A DNA stretch of 64,000 nt from Kiritimatiellia bacterium (GCA_027858965.1 JAQIBS010000090.1:16065-80064); one strand, 5' to 3'; positions 23,370 through 32,211 are shown, counted from the stretch's first letter. Numbers and translations: made by a program. Notes: generated from the sequence alone by a model not told the origin.

Positions 23370-24140
23370 ATGAAAATTTCAATTATTACAGCTTGTTTTA
23401 ACAGCGTAGCGGTTATCAGCCATGCGATGGATTCAATTCTCTCTCAGACTTGGAAAGAGATCGAATATATCGTTGTTGATGGCGGTTCTTCTGATGGCAC
23501 CGTGGATGTGATAAAGGCATATGAACCGAATTTCAATGGCAGGATCCGCTGGATATCGGAAGCGGATGAGGGTCTCTATGATGCGCTGAACAAGGGCATC
23601 CGCATGGCGACGGGAGACGTGATTGGCATTCTGAATGCCGATGATTTTTTACCAAATAAAGACGTTGTTGAAAACATTGCTAAGTACTTTTGTTCTGATA
23701 ATAGTTTGGACGCTGTTTACTCGGATATTCAATTTGTTAATCAGACCTGTATTACAAAGCCAACACGTTATTACTCATCAAGGTATTTCAGACCATTTAT
23801 GGCTCGTTTTGGATATCTTCCTGCCCACCCATCCTTTTACTGTAAGAAAGAAGTTTTTGAAAGACTTGGTTTGTACAAATTGGACTATAAGATTGCCGCT
23901 GACCATGAACTGTTGATTCGTTTTCTTGTTAAAGAAAATATCTGTGCACGGTATATATCACTGGTTTCTGTGAAAATGCGGCAAGGAGGAATTAGCACAG
24001 AGTCACAAGAGAGCACCAAAGTCATAAACATCGAAAACCTTAAAGCATGTTCGGATAATGGCATTTATAGTAACTCTGTAATGCAGATTGGCAGGTATAT
24101 ATTTAAGATTCCTGGTGTAATATTTAAAAATGGTTTTTGA
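23370..24140 (+). CDS. Glycosyltransferase family 2 (paralogue of 12949-13728)
   Basis: 256 residues with the same motif order as the first copy: SIITACFNSVAVISHAMDS, EYIVVDGGSSDGTVDVI, GILNADDFL and AHPSFYCKKEVFERLGLY. Similarity is strongest over the first 95 residues and falls off towards the end. Unlike copy 1 its C-terminus is not repeat-derived (FKIPGVIFKNGF). The two copies lie in direct orientation 10.4 kb apart and bracket the ATPase, MntA/HepT, ERCC4 and Fic genes. It likely adds one sugar in the glycan. Confidence 0.9.
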   Translation: MKISIITACFNSVAVISHAMDSILSQTWKEIEYIVVDGGSSDGTVDVIKAYEPNFNGRIRWISEADEGLYDALNKGIRMATGDVIGILNADDFLPNKDVVENIAKYFCSDNSLDAVYSDIQFVNQTCITKPTRYYSSRYFRPFMARFGYLPAHPSFYCKKEVFERLGLYKLDYKIAADHELLIRFLVKENICARYISLVSVKMRQGGISTESQESTKVINIENLKACSDNGIYSNSVMQIGRYIFKIPGVIFKNGF

Positions 24141-24653
24141 GTAATATCCACCCTTAAGCTTGAGAACTATTGGTATAATACAACCCGGCGTGATCCGCGT
24201 GTTCTGCCGGCGGCACATTTCCTGCGTATGACTAAAATTAACGAGTTGCCGCAACTAGTGAATATTTTCAAGGGGGATATGTCGATTGTCGGGCCGCGTC
24301 CTTTGGTTGATAAAACTTTTGATCCCTATCCTGATTATGTCAAAGAAAACATCTATAACGTCAAACCAGGATTGACCGGGATTGGTTCGATTGTGTTCCG
24401 GGATGAGGAGCGCCTGTTATCTGAGTGTGATATGGAGATGTCGGAATTTTACGGGAAATATATTGCTCCGGCCAAAGGCGATTTGGAAATATGGTATCAG
24501 AATCACCTTTCGCTCTGGACTGATCTGATGATGATTTTTCTGACGGCCTGGGTGATTGTTTTTCCTGAAAGCAATTTGCTTCATAAGATCTTTAAAGATC
24601 TGCCAGAGATTGATGTGCCGGGTTTGGGCTGCGCGGCTACGCCGCTGGTTTGA
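24141..24653 (+). pseudogene. 5'-truncated polyprenyl-phosphate sugar transferase
   Basis: Immediately after the GT2 TGA, the frame reads KLENYWYNTTRRDPRVLP, then FLRMTKINELPQLVNIFKGD and MSIVGPRPLV, the second half of a WcaJ/PglC-type bacterial sugar transferase. The membrane anchor and first catalytic segment (normally ending KFRTM) are missing. An ATG at 24228 could only start a fragment of 141 residues. The tail after KDLPEIDVPGLG is translated from the downstream hairpin array (CAATPLV), and the stop TGA is inside a repeat unit. An intact counterpart is at 32372. Confidence 0.8.
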
Positions 24654-24838
24654 GTCGCGGCTACGCCGCTGGTTTGACGGCCTTCGGCCTGGTTTAAGTC
24701 GCGGCTGACGCCGCTGGTTTGAGTCGCTTGCTACGCAAGCTGGTTTGATCCGCTTGCTACGCAAGCTGGTTTGATCCGCGGCTGCGCTGCTGGTTTGAGG
24801 TTTGAATCGCAGCAAGCTGCTGGTTTGGAGGTTTGAAA
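24628..24838. repeat. Left hairpin array of the S23-like cassette (units ending GGTTTGA)
   Basis: About nine units of 20-24 bp, each a perfect hairpin followed by a constant TGGTTTGA. Arms vary: GCGGC/GCCGC around TAC, GGCC/GGCC around TTC, CTTGC/GCAAG around TAC (twice), GCAGC/GCTGC around AA. The first unit contains the stop of the truncated sugar transferase. The array ends 1 bp before the next ATG. Confidence 0.88.
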
Positions 24839-24839
24839 G

Positions 24840-25241
24840 ATGGCAACGATTAAGAAGTTTGAGGAAATTGAAGCGTGGAAGTTATCTAGAGAGCTAACGC
24901 GTGAGATTTATGGTGCTACGAAGAATGCCGATTTTAGTCATGATTATGGGCTGAAGGATCAGATTCAACGTGCAGCAGTTTCGGTTATGAGTAATATTGC
25001 CGAAGGATTTGAACGTGGCGGCAATAAAGAGTTTATTAACTTTTTATGTATTGCGAAAGGTTCCTGCGGAGAGATACGCGCACAACTTTATGTGGCGCTG
25101 GATTTGAAGTATATTACGGAGGAAAATTTTAATCATCTTTGTAAACTTTGTAACCGTATTTCCATGATGCTTTATCGGCTTATAGATGTTCTCAAAAAAT
25201 CCTCAGTAACCGGAGTTCGTTACAAAAGACCAGAGGATTAA
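24840..25241 (+). CDS. Four-helix-bundle protein (S23 / Avd-like family)
   Basis: 133 residues. KKFEEIEAWKLSRELTREIY, then DQIQRAAVSVMSNIAEGFER and FLCIAKGSCGEIRAQLY are the three signature segments of the S23-type four-helix bundle. Known relatives are the ORF of 23S rRNA intervening sequences and the Avd accessory protein of diversity-generating retroelements; both work with nucleic acids, and the fold forms pentameric barrels. No reverse transcriptase is present here. The gene is enclosed by two hairpin arrays in opposite orientation, so the transcript could fold with the ORF in a loop, as in an rRNA intervening sequence. Molecular function is unknown. Confidence 0.88.
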   Translation: MATIKKFEEIEAWKLSRELTREIYGATKNADFSHDYGLKDQIQRAAVSVMSNIAEGFERGGNKEFINFLCIAKGSCGEIRAQLYVALDLKYITEENFNHLCKLCNRISMMLYRLIDVLKKSSVTGVRYKRPED

Positions 25242-25249
25242 CAATAACC

Positions 25250-25432
25250 TGAAACTTTAAACCAGCACCGCAGCCGCGCCCCAAACAGGCCGAAGACCGG
25301 TTAAACCAGTGGCGTAGCCGCGCCCCAAACCAGCTTGCGGAGCAAGCACCCCAAACAGCACCGAAGGTGCGGTTCAAACCAGTGGCGTCAGCCGCGACTC
25401 AAACCAGCACCGAAGGTGCGGTTCAAACTTTT
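25250..25432. repeat. Right hairpin array of the S23-like cassette (inverted units, TCAAACC)
   Basis: About eight units in the opposite orientation to 24628-24838: constant CAAACCAG or CCCCAAAC linkers with hairpin arms GCACC/GGTGC around GAA (twice), CTTGC/GCAAG around GGA, and imperfect GGCC/GACC around GAA. It ends 3 bp before the ATG of the SNF2 helicase. Units pair with the left array only through the shared linker, not copy for copy. Confidence 0.85.
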
Positions 25433-25435
25433 ATT

Positions 25436-28096
25436 ATGGAAGATAGGATCAAAATAATTCCCAGTGGCCAACTTCGGTTTGTCGCTGGCGATATGAATTC
25501 TAAAGTTTCTAGGGAGCTTGTCGCTGCATTTGCACGATCATGGACTGATGGTTTGTATTGTTTGTCGGCGAATAAGTATAAGTTTGAACATGAGATTGCT
25601 CTGAGATATTGGCAGCGTGTCGCGGATTTGGTTCTGACGGAGATTTGTCATATTCCAGAGGATGCGAAAGATGTCACTATCAGTAAACGCTCCGATTCCC
25701 TTCTGCCGGAGTTGCTTTTGTCCGCCCCGCCCATGGAAGGCGGCGAGTATCTCACATTGGACCTTCTGAAAAGGATATCTCTAGCCTTACGCACGTGGTG
25801 TGAGATGCAGATTGTCCATTCTGGAGGGGTCTCTGAATTTATGCAGAAATATGCGCCGACGTGGCATCAGGTCGGCAGGGTATGTTTTCATCTGGCAGAG
25901 AACAAAGCTGATGAATCGCGCCCTTTTGCATTTTTAGCGACATACTCAACAGGGTTTAGCGAAGAGGGTAAAGTTAAGCATGTAAGGTTGCGACAGGCTT
26001 TAACTCAATATGCGGGGGAATGTAATAAACCGGCACTTATTAAGTTACTTTCGCCAGTTGAAAAGGCCTGCTCCAAATCGGAATGGGTTCAAAAGTTATT
26101 TGATAGCGGGAGAATATATGGAGCAACTGCGTTGCAGACACCGGATGCATTTCGGTTTTTGCAGGATATTCCTGTGTTGGAGGAGTGTGGACTTACGGTT
26201 AAAATTCCTAATTGGTGGAAGAAAAGACCTAGGCCGCAGGTAAGCGTTACAGTCGGAAGTAATAAAACATCGGTTGTTGGCAAGAATGCCCTGCTGGACT
26301 TTAATGTTGGGGTGGCGCTCGGGGGAGAGATGCTTTCGGAGGAGGAAGTTAAATCGATTTTAGCGGGTGAAGATGGACTGGTCAGTATAAAGGGACAGTG
26401 GGTTGAGGTTGATAAGGAGAAGCTGCAGGATGCATTGAAACACTGGAAGGCGTTGCAGGATCAGGTGGGTGATGATGGCATCTCTTTTGTTAAAGGCATG
26501 CGGCTTCTGGCGGGGGTCTCTCTTAATCCAAATGATGATTCAGTGATTGATGAGAGTGCTGTTCAGTGGATGGATGTGACGGCAGGTGAGCAGCTTCGGG
26601 CGATTTTGGAGCAGCTACGAGATCCCAAGAAAATTGAATCAATTGTAGTGACAGATAAGTTACAGGCAACGCTGCGGCACTATCAGCGAGATGGGTTTGA
26701 GTGGTTGCGTTTTTTAAGTGAGCTGGGGCTTGGTGCATGTTTAGCGGATGATATGGGGCTGGGTAAGACAATTCAGGTTTTAGCGCTTCTTTTGTATTAT
26801 CAATCCAGAGGTGGTACAACCCAATCTTCTTTGCTGGTTGTTCCTGCATCATTAATGAAAAACTGGAATTTAGAGGCGCAGCGTTTCGCACCATCGTTGA
26901 AGCTTATTTTTTTGCATCCGGCATCATTGAATCGTGAAGAGCTGGCGGAGCTTGCAAATAATCCAAAGAGGTCGTTTAAGGGCGTTGACCTGGTTGTGAC
27001 GACATACGCAATGGTTTATCGTTTGGAGTGGCTGGCTGATGTGAATTGGAATTTGTTGGTTTTAGATGAAGCTCAGGCAATTAAAAACCCATCAACGCGT
27101 CAGAGTAAAGCGGTTAAAAAACTCTCTGCTGAGTCACGGATCGCTCTGACCGGAACCCCGATTGAGAATCGGCTGGGTGATTTGTGGTCGTTATTTGATT
27201 TTTTGAATCCCGGCTTGTTGGGCTCGGCGAATGCATTTAAGGGATTTATTAAGAATATGCAGACTGGCGGAGAAGGGCAGTTTGTTGCATTGCAGAAGTT
27301 GGTGCGCCCCTATATTCTACGTCGATTGAAGACTGATCGTAGCATTATCAGCGATCTGCCGGATAAGATTGAGAGTGCCTGCTATTGTTCATTGACCAAG
27401 GCGCAGATCAAGCTGTACAGTCAGAGTGTGCAGAGTTTGGCTGATGCATTGGAGCATGCGACAGGGATGGAGCGGCGCGGATTGGTTTTGCAGTCGCTGA
27501 TGCGTCTGAAGCAGATTTGCAACCATCCGAGCCAATTAAGCGGCGATGGCGAATACAAGGCGGAGGTTAGTGGCAAGTTCTTACGATTGGGAGAAATCTG
27601 CGAGGAGATTGCCTCGCGTCAGGACAAGGTTTTGATTTTTACACAGTTTCGAGAGATTATTGAGCCGCTTCAAATATATCTTACAGGAGTTTTTGGACGG
27701 AGTGGAGTTGTGTTGCATGGAGGCACAGCGGTTAAAAAGCGTCAGAAGCTGGTGGATGAATTTCAACGGGAGGATGGCCCCCCTTTCTTTATTCTTTCGT
27801 TAAAGGCCGGTGGCACCGGTTTGAATTTAACGGCGGCATCGCATGTGGTACACTTCGATCGTTGGTGGAATCCGGCGGTTGAAAATCAGGCGACTGACCG
27901 CGCATTTAGGATTGGTCAGAAGAAGAATGTGATAGTGCATAAGTTTGTTACAAATGGAACGATTGAAGAGAAGATTGATGCGTTGATACAAGAGAAACAG
28001 GAGATCTCTGAAAAAGTGTTATCCACTAATGGAGAGGTGAATTTCACGGAGTTGTCAAATGATGAAATTATGAATCTTGTTGCGTTGGATCAATAG
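25436..28096 (+). CDS. SNF2-family helicase/ATPase
   Basis: 886 residues from ATG 25436; codons upstream are repeat array. An N-terminal region of about 400 residues is followed by RecA-like domain 1: FEWLRFLSELGLGACLADDM, then GLGKTIQ (Walker A), LLVLDEAQAIKNP (DEAQ) and LTGTPIENRLGDLW. Domain 2 has KVLIFTQFREI, SLKAGGTGLNLTAASHVVHF and ATDRAFRIGQ. These are DNA translocases, possibly for remodelling or defence. It pairs with the SWIM protein downstream, an association common in bacteria (YwqA/YwqB-like). The TAG stop abuts a GCGCTTCGCGC hairpin. Confidence 0.9.
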   Translation: MEDRIKIIPSGQLRFVAGDMNSKVSRELVAAFARSWTDGLYCLSANKYKFEHEIALRYWQRVADLVLTEICHIPEDAKDVTISKRSDSLLPELLLSAPPMEGGEYLTLDLLKRISLALRTWCEMQIVHSGGVSEFMQKYAPTWHQVGRVCFHLAENKADESRPFAFLATYSTGFSEEGKVKHVRLRQALTQYAGECNKPALIKLLSPVEKACSKSEWVQKLFDSGRIYGATALQTPDAFRFLQDIPVLEECGLTVKIPNWWKKRPRPQVSVTVGSNKTSVVGKNALLDFNVGVALGGEMLSEEEVKSILAGEDGLVSIKGQWVEVDKEKLQDALKHWKALQDQVGDDGISFVKGMRLLAGVSLNPNDDSVIDESAVQWMDVTAGEQLRAILEQLRDPKKIESIVVTDKLQATLRHYQRDGFEWLRFLSELGLGACLADDMGLGKTIQVLALLLYYQSRGGTTQSSLLVVPASLMKNWNLEAQRFAPSLKLIFLHPASLNREELAELANNPKRSFKGVDLVVTTYAMVYRLEWLADVNWNLLVLDEAQAIKNPSTRQSKAVKKLSAESRIALTGTPIENRLGDLWSLFDFLNPGLLGSANAFKGFIKNMQTGGEGQFVALQKLVRPYILRRLKTDRSIISDLPDKIESACYCSLTKAQIKLYSQSVQSLADALEHATGMERRGLVLQSLMRLKQICNHPSQLSGDGEYKAEVSGKFLRLGEICEEIASRQDKVLIFTQFREIIEPLQIYLTGVFGRSGVVLHGGTAVKKRQKLVDEFQREDGPPFFILSLKAGGTGLNLTAASHVVHFDRWWNPAVENQATDRAFRIGQKKNVIVHKFVTNGTIEEKIDALIQEKQEISEKVLSTNGEVNFTELSNDEIMNLVALDQ

Positions 28097-28308
28097 GCGC
28101 TTCGCGCCGTTCAAAGTTGCTACGCAACGTTTAAAGCAAGCAAAGCTTGCGTTCAAGGGCACTTCATGCCGTTCAAAGTTGCTACGCAACGTTTAAAGTT
28201 TGAACGTTGAACGTGCTGGAAGCACATGGAACGCTGGCTTGCCAGCTTTGAACGTTCACGCAGTGAACATTGAACGTGCCGAAGGCACATTAAACACAGC
28301 TTTAGGAG
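28097..28308. repeat. Hairpin array that reverses orientation at its centre (no gene inside)
   Basis: The left half has linkers GTTCAAA/GTTTAAA between hairpins (arms GCGC/GCGC around TTC; GTTGC/GCAAC around TAC, twice; GCAAGC/GCTTGC around AAA; GGCA/TGCC around CTTCA). From about 28197 the linkers become TTTGAAC/ATTGAAC/ATTAAAC, with arms GTGC/GCAC around TGGAA, CTGGC/GCCAG around TT, GTTCAC/GTGAAC around GCA and GTGCC/GGCAC around GAA. The orientation flip with nothing between the halves looks like an empty version of the S23 cassette. Confidence 0.88.
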
Positions 28309-28313
28309 TTATT

Positions 28314-29267
28314 ATGCGATATGAGCAATGGCCAGCCTATGTGTCGGTGGCTGAGAAAAAAGAAAAAGCGAAGAGGCAGATAAAGAAACTCTCAAAGAAG
28401 ATCAAGGATATCAAGCCTGTTGAGATTGAGGGACGCATTATCGCTAAGACATTTTGGGGCAAGGCGTGGTGTACGCATTTGGAACATTTTTCCGACTATT
28501 CAAATCGCCTGCCGCGTGGTAAGAGTTATGCGCGGCATGGTTCGATCTGTCATTTAGAGATCTGTGAAGGTGAGATAACCGCTAAAGTCAGCGGTTCTTC
28601 GATGTATGATGTAAAGATCAAGATATCTCCTCTGAAGAAAAAGACCTGGAAGGAGATTAAAAGCCGGTGCACTGGGAAAATCGGCTCATTAATTGAATTG
28701 CTGCAGGGAAAAATATCAAAAGACGTTATGTCGGTTGTGACGGAACCCAAAACAGGACTGCTACCACAGACAGGCGAAATAAAGCTGGATTGCAGTTGCC
28801 CTGATTGGGCGGTCATGTGCAAGCATGTGGCAGCGGTGCTTTATGGAATTGGAAATCGTCTTGATTATGAGCCCGAGTTGCTTTTTGTGTTACGCGGGGT
28901 GGATGCCTCAGAGTTGATTGATGAGGGTATGACCACTGGGTTGCCGCAAGCAGGGACTGAAGATAACAGCGCAATTTCAGAAGATCAGTTGCAGGGAATG
29001 TTTGGCGGTGATATCGATTTGCAACTGGATGATGATGCGCAGCGTGTTGCGGAGGATAGTGCGGATTATGGGGCTAACGATGGTGATTGCGGAAGCGGTG
29101 AACTATATTTGAGTGGTGCGGATGTGCTCGCTAAACGAAGCACGCTTGGGCTTACTGCGGCAGGCTTCGCAAGGCAGGTCGGAGTTACCCCCGCAACGAT
29201 CTATCGCTGGGAGAAGACAAAGAAACCCTTTAAAATGAAAAAACGCTATGCCGATTTTTTCAGGTAG
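28314..29267 (+). CDS. SWIM zinc-finger protein with C-terminal HTH
   Basis: 317 residues from ATG 28314. IIAKTFWGKAWCTHLEHFSD is the conserved start of the SWIM partner proteins of SNF2 helicases; LDCSCPDWAVMCKHVAAVLY is the CxCx(n)CxH zinc-binding SWIM motif. The C-terminal 50 residues form an XRE-like helix-turn-helix (GLTAAGFARQVGVTPATIYR WEK). A DNA-binding or protein-binding adaptor for the flanking helicases is the natural reading; the added HTH is unusual and may make it a regulator of its own operon. AGGAGTTATT precedes the ATG. The acidic linker (about residues 215-260) is probably disordered. Confidence 0.88.
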   Translation: MRYEQWPAYVSVAEKKEKAKRQIKKLSKKIKDIKPVEIEGRIIAKTFWGKAWCTHLEHFSDYSNRLPRGKSYARHGSICHLEICEGEITAKVSGSSMYDVKIKISPLKKKTWKEIKSRCTGKIGSLIELLQGKISKDVMSVVTEPKTGLLPQTGEIKLDCSCPDWAVMCKHVAAVLYGIGNRLDYEPELLFVLRGVDASELIDEGMTTGLPQAGTEDNSAISEDQLQGMFGGDIDLQLDDDAQRVAEDSADYGANDGDCGSGELYLSGADVLAKRSTLGLTAAGFARQVGVTPATIYRWEKTKKPFKMKKRYADFFR

Positions 29268-29287
29268 TTAAATGAGCGGTTTCTACT

Positions 29288-29413
29288 ATGTTTGGTAATG
29301 ATAGAATTACAAGGAAGTTTATGCGTGGATTAACCGATGAAGATCGTGAATTAACTGAGAAGATGCAGGCGGCGAGTGAGCGAATGCTGAACTATATCAA
29401 GAGGCAGAAATGA
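29288..29413 (+). CDS. Small 41-residue charged protein
   Basis: ATG 29288 to TGA 29411-29413. Sequence begins MFGNDRITRKFMRGLTDEDR and ends MLNYIKRQK; predicted as one or two amphipathic helices, strongly charged. The stop overlaps the ATG of the second helicase (ATGA), the tight coupling expected for a true gene in this operon. No family recognised. It could be a small subunit or regulator of the helicase; that is a guess from position only. Confidence 0.55.
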   Translation: MFGNDRITRKFMRGLTDEDRELTEKMQAASERMLNYIKRQK

Positions 29414-32211
29414 AAAAAGCGAATGAAATAAGAGTTTCAACCAAGTGGATGACGACAGATGCTGAAGAGCGTGCGCTTAGAAAGAAACGGGCGTTGTTGG
29501 AGACGATGAGTGTGCGCCCGCTTTCAAAAAGTCGCAAGGAACTCTTTCAGAACTATGAGGTGCGCCGCACAGAGGGTGAGGAGTCGACTAAATATATTGT
29601 TGAGTTGCGTTCACTCGAAAAGTCAATCAATAGTTGCACGTGTCAGGACTTTCTTAAAAATGGGCTTGGCGTATGTAAACATATTGAGCGTGTGCTTATG
29701 TATGTGCGTCGACCAAAGCGCGATGAGAGTAGAACATCACCGTATGTTGAGCTTTTTATGACGCGAGATCCGTATGAGCCGATGTTGATGATCGGTTCTT
29801 TGTTGCCAAAGAGGTGGCAGAATAAATTACGGAAGATGATTGATGTTCAGGGACGACTGCGGCACTTAAATGCGGATGCTTTGTCGGCTGTGGTTGATTT
29901 GTGTGGTGAGATATCGGGTGCGGACGTATCATCTGCCAGAGTTTCAAGCGAGGCGAAAGAGTTTTTAGAAAAACTGAGGATTAAAGAACGCCTCTCTGGA
30001 TTTGAGTCACTTTTTCGCGAGGAGATGGTCAAAAGTAAAGGTGCGTTGCCGTTCTTGAAAATGCCGTTGTATCCCTATCAAATCGAGGGGGTTTTGCACC
30101 TCGCCTTCAAAGGGCGTGCGATGCTGGCTGATGAAATGGGCCTTGGTAAGACGGTACAGGCGGTGGCGGCCGCTGCTATAATGAGTGAGGTGATGCAGGT
30201 AAAGCGTGTGCTTGTCATTTCTCCCGCATCGTTGAAAGCCGAGTGGGAGGATCAGATCCAGACATTTACCGAATTGGAGACGGAGGTTCTTTTTGGTCTG
30301 CGTCCTGCCCGGTTGAAGCGTTATCAGGACTCAAAAGCCTTTTTCATGTTGGCCAATTATGAGCAGGTTCTTCGTGATTACCATGAAATTAACACAATTC
30401 TTAAACCTGATCTTGTGATTTTGGATGAGGCTCAGCGCATAAAGAATTGGAAGACACAGACAGCGCGCTCTTTGAAGATGTTGGACAGTCGTTTTGCTTT
30501 TGTTTTAACCGGCACTCCTTTGGAGAACAGAATTGATGAGTTGTATTCCATATCTGAATTTATAGACCCAACTCTCTTTGGCAGTCTTTTTCGATTTAAT
30601 CGCAAGTATTATCGATTCAATGATTTCGGCAAGGTGGATGGCATGCAGAACCTTGATAATCTGCATGAAAAAGTCAAAAAGATCATGTTGCGCAGGCGTA
30701 AAGGTGATATTAGTGAACAGCTGCCTGACCGTGTGGATAACACCTACTTTGTCAAGATGACACCGGAGCAGCGGAAGCGCTATGCCGAACATGAAGTTGT
30801 AGTTGCCGCACTTGTTGCCGCCAGCAAGAAACGTCCGCTCCGACCGGAGGAGATGGATCGGTTGCAGATGAATCTTTCCTGTATGCGTATGTGTTGTGAC
30901 ACCTGCTATATTCTTGATCCAAAGATAAAGAAGGCCCCGAAACTGGATGAACTTGAACGTGTACTGGAAGATATCTGGGACGATGATCCGGAACGTAAGG
31001 TGATTATTTTCTCAGAGTGGGTGCGTATGTTAGAATTGGTGCAGGAACGACTCTCTAAAATGGAGGTGGGCTATGCCTTACATACAGGTTCGGTGCCGCA
31101 GAAGGAGCGTAGGGTAGAGATAAAACGGTTTAAGTCTGATCCTGATTGTCGGGTGTTTTTATCGTCAGAGTCTGGTGGGGTGGGACTGAACTTGCAATCG
31201 GCCAGTGTTGTAATGAATCTTGATATGCCCTGGAATCCGGCTAAGCTGGAGCAGCGCATTGCGAGGGCCTGGCGTAAGCATCAGACAAGAACTGTGAATG
31301 TAATAAATTTGGTTTCTGAAGAGACGATCGAGCACAAAATGCTGGATACTCTCAAGTTTAAGCAAGGTTTGGCTGATGCGGTGTTAGACTCACTTGGCGA
31401 ATTTGAAACATTCGAGAAATCTAATGCGAAAAGTGCCTTCATGGAGCGTTTGGCGGATGTTATGGACTCCCCGGTTCAGGTGGAACCAATGAAATTAGCT
31501 AAAGAAGAAGAAAAATTAGATTCTGGTGAGCGTCTTAAAGCGATACTGGGTAAAGGTAATAGCGGTGTTGATAGTTGCAAGGTGAGTCTTGATGATAAAG
31601 GCAATCCGAATGCGGTGTTGGCTGTGGGCGAGAAGGTTACGGGAAAGACGCTACGCGGCCTGATGCAGGAAACTCACGGAGTTGCACTGCCTCCATCCAG
31701 AGTGGTTTCCATTATCCCTGAGATACAAGCTGTTCTGGAAAAGCTGGAGGGGTTGGGATTTATTAAGATTCAGCAAGATGGTATAGAGAAGTTGTTTGAT
31801 AGCGGACGACCTAAGTCGGAATCTCTGCAGAAGAATCAAGAGCGTGTGAAGAAATGCAAGCGGGCTGAAGCACAGATTCAAACAGGGGTGCGGGATCATA
31901 AGATGGCGGAGGTTTTATTAGCAGGTGGGTTCCCTGATGAGGCACTGAAAGCTGCTCGCAAAGCTGTTTGTTACAGTGCTGGCGCGCTTTATGTATTTGT
32001 TCGGGATTCGCATATTGATAGTAAGCTTAGCCCATTGACGCAAGAGATGGTTGATGTCATCAAGGGATATGGCGCTGTGGAAAGGGAGCAGGTTACTGTC
32101 CTGCAAATGGCATTTTTTGAGTTGGAGGCAGACCCTAAAAGCTTTGTTGTAAAAACACAAATGTTTATTGAATATTGTGAAAGAGAGTTGGAAATGCGGC
32201 GCTTATGCTAA
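29410..32211 (+). CDS. SWIM-containing SNF2-family helicase
   Basis: 933 residues. An N-terminal SWIM finger, INSCTCQDFLKNGLGVCKHI (residues about 74-95), is fused ahead of an SNF2 motor: AMLADEMGLGKTVQAV, LVILDEAQRIKNWKTQ, VLTGTPLENRIDELY, KVIIFSEWVRMLELV, SSESGGVGLNLQSASVVMNL. The last 300 residues have no recognised domain. With the preceding SWIM-HTH protein, 41-residue ORF and first SNF2 helicase it forms a four-gene unit with two motors, more elaborate than the usual SNF2-SWIM pair. The TAA stop begins a CTAATTCAG-type repeat. Confidence 0.9.
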   Translation: MKKANEIRVSTKWMTTDAEERALRKKRALLETMSVRPLSKSRKELFQNYEVRRTEGEESTKYIVELRSLEKSINSCTCQDFLKNGLGVCKHIERVLMYVRRPKRDESRTSPYVELFMTRDPYEPMLMIGSLLPKRWQNKLRKMIDVQGRLRHLNADALSAVVDLCGEISGADVSSARVSSEAKEFLEKLRIKERLSGFESLFREEMVKSKGALPFLKMPLYPYQIEGVLHLAFKGRAMLADEMGLGKTVQAVAAAAIMSEVMQVKRVLVISPASLKAEWEDQIQTFTELETEVLFGLRPARLKRYQDSKAFFMLANYEQVLRDYHEINTILKPDLVILDEAQRIKNWKTQTARSLKMLDSRFAFVLTGTPLENRIDELYSISEFIDPTLFGSLFRFNRKYYRFNDFGKVDGMQNLDNLHEKVKKIMLRRRKGDISEQLPDRVDNTYFVKMTPEQRKRYAEHEVVVAALVAASKKRPLRPEEMDRLQMNLSCMRMCCDTCYILDPKIKKAPKLDELERVLEDIWDDDPERKVIIFSEWVRMLELVQERLSKMEVGYALHTGSVPQKERRVEIKRFKSDPDCRVFLSSESGGVGLNLQSASVVMNLDMPWNPAKLEQRIARAWRKHQTRTVNVINLVSEETIEHKMLDTLKFKQGLADAVLDSLGEFETFEKSNAKSAFMERLADVMDSPVQVEPMKLAKEEEKLDSGERLKAILGKGNSGVDSCKVSLDDKGNPNAVLAVGEKVTGKTLRGLMQETHGVALPPSRVVSIIPEIQAVLEKLEGLGFIKIQQDGIEKLFDSGRPKSESLQKNQERVKKCKRAEAQIQTGVRDHKMAEVLLAGGFPDEALKAARKAVCYSAGALYVFVRDSHIDSKLSPLTQEMVDVIKGYGAVEREQVTVLQMAFFELEADPKSFVVKTQMFIEYCERELEMRRLC

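Noticed and set aside
24840..25241. Diversity-generating retroelement (Avd-like gene)
   Set aside because: No reverse transcriptase, template repeat or variable C-type-lectin gene is present nearby; the protein fits the general S23 family.
24628..28308. Possible CRISPR arrays
   Set aside because: Units are 20-24 bp with variable self-complementary parts and short constant linkers; there are no uniform repeats or spacers and no cas genes.
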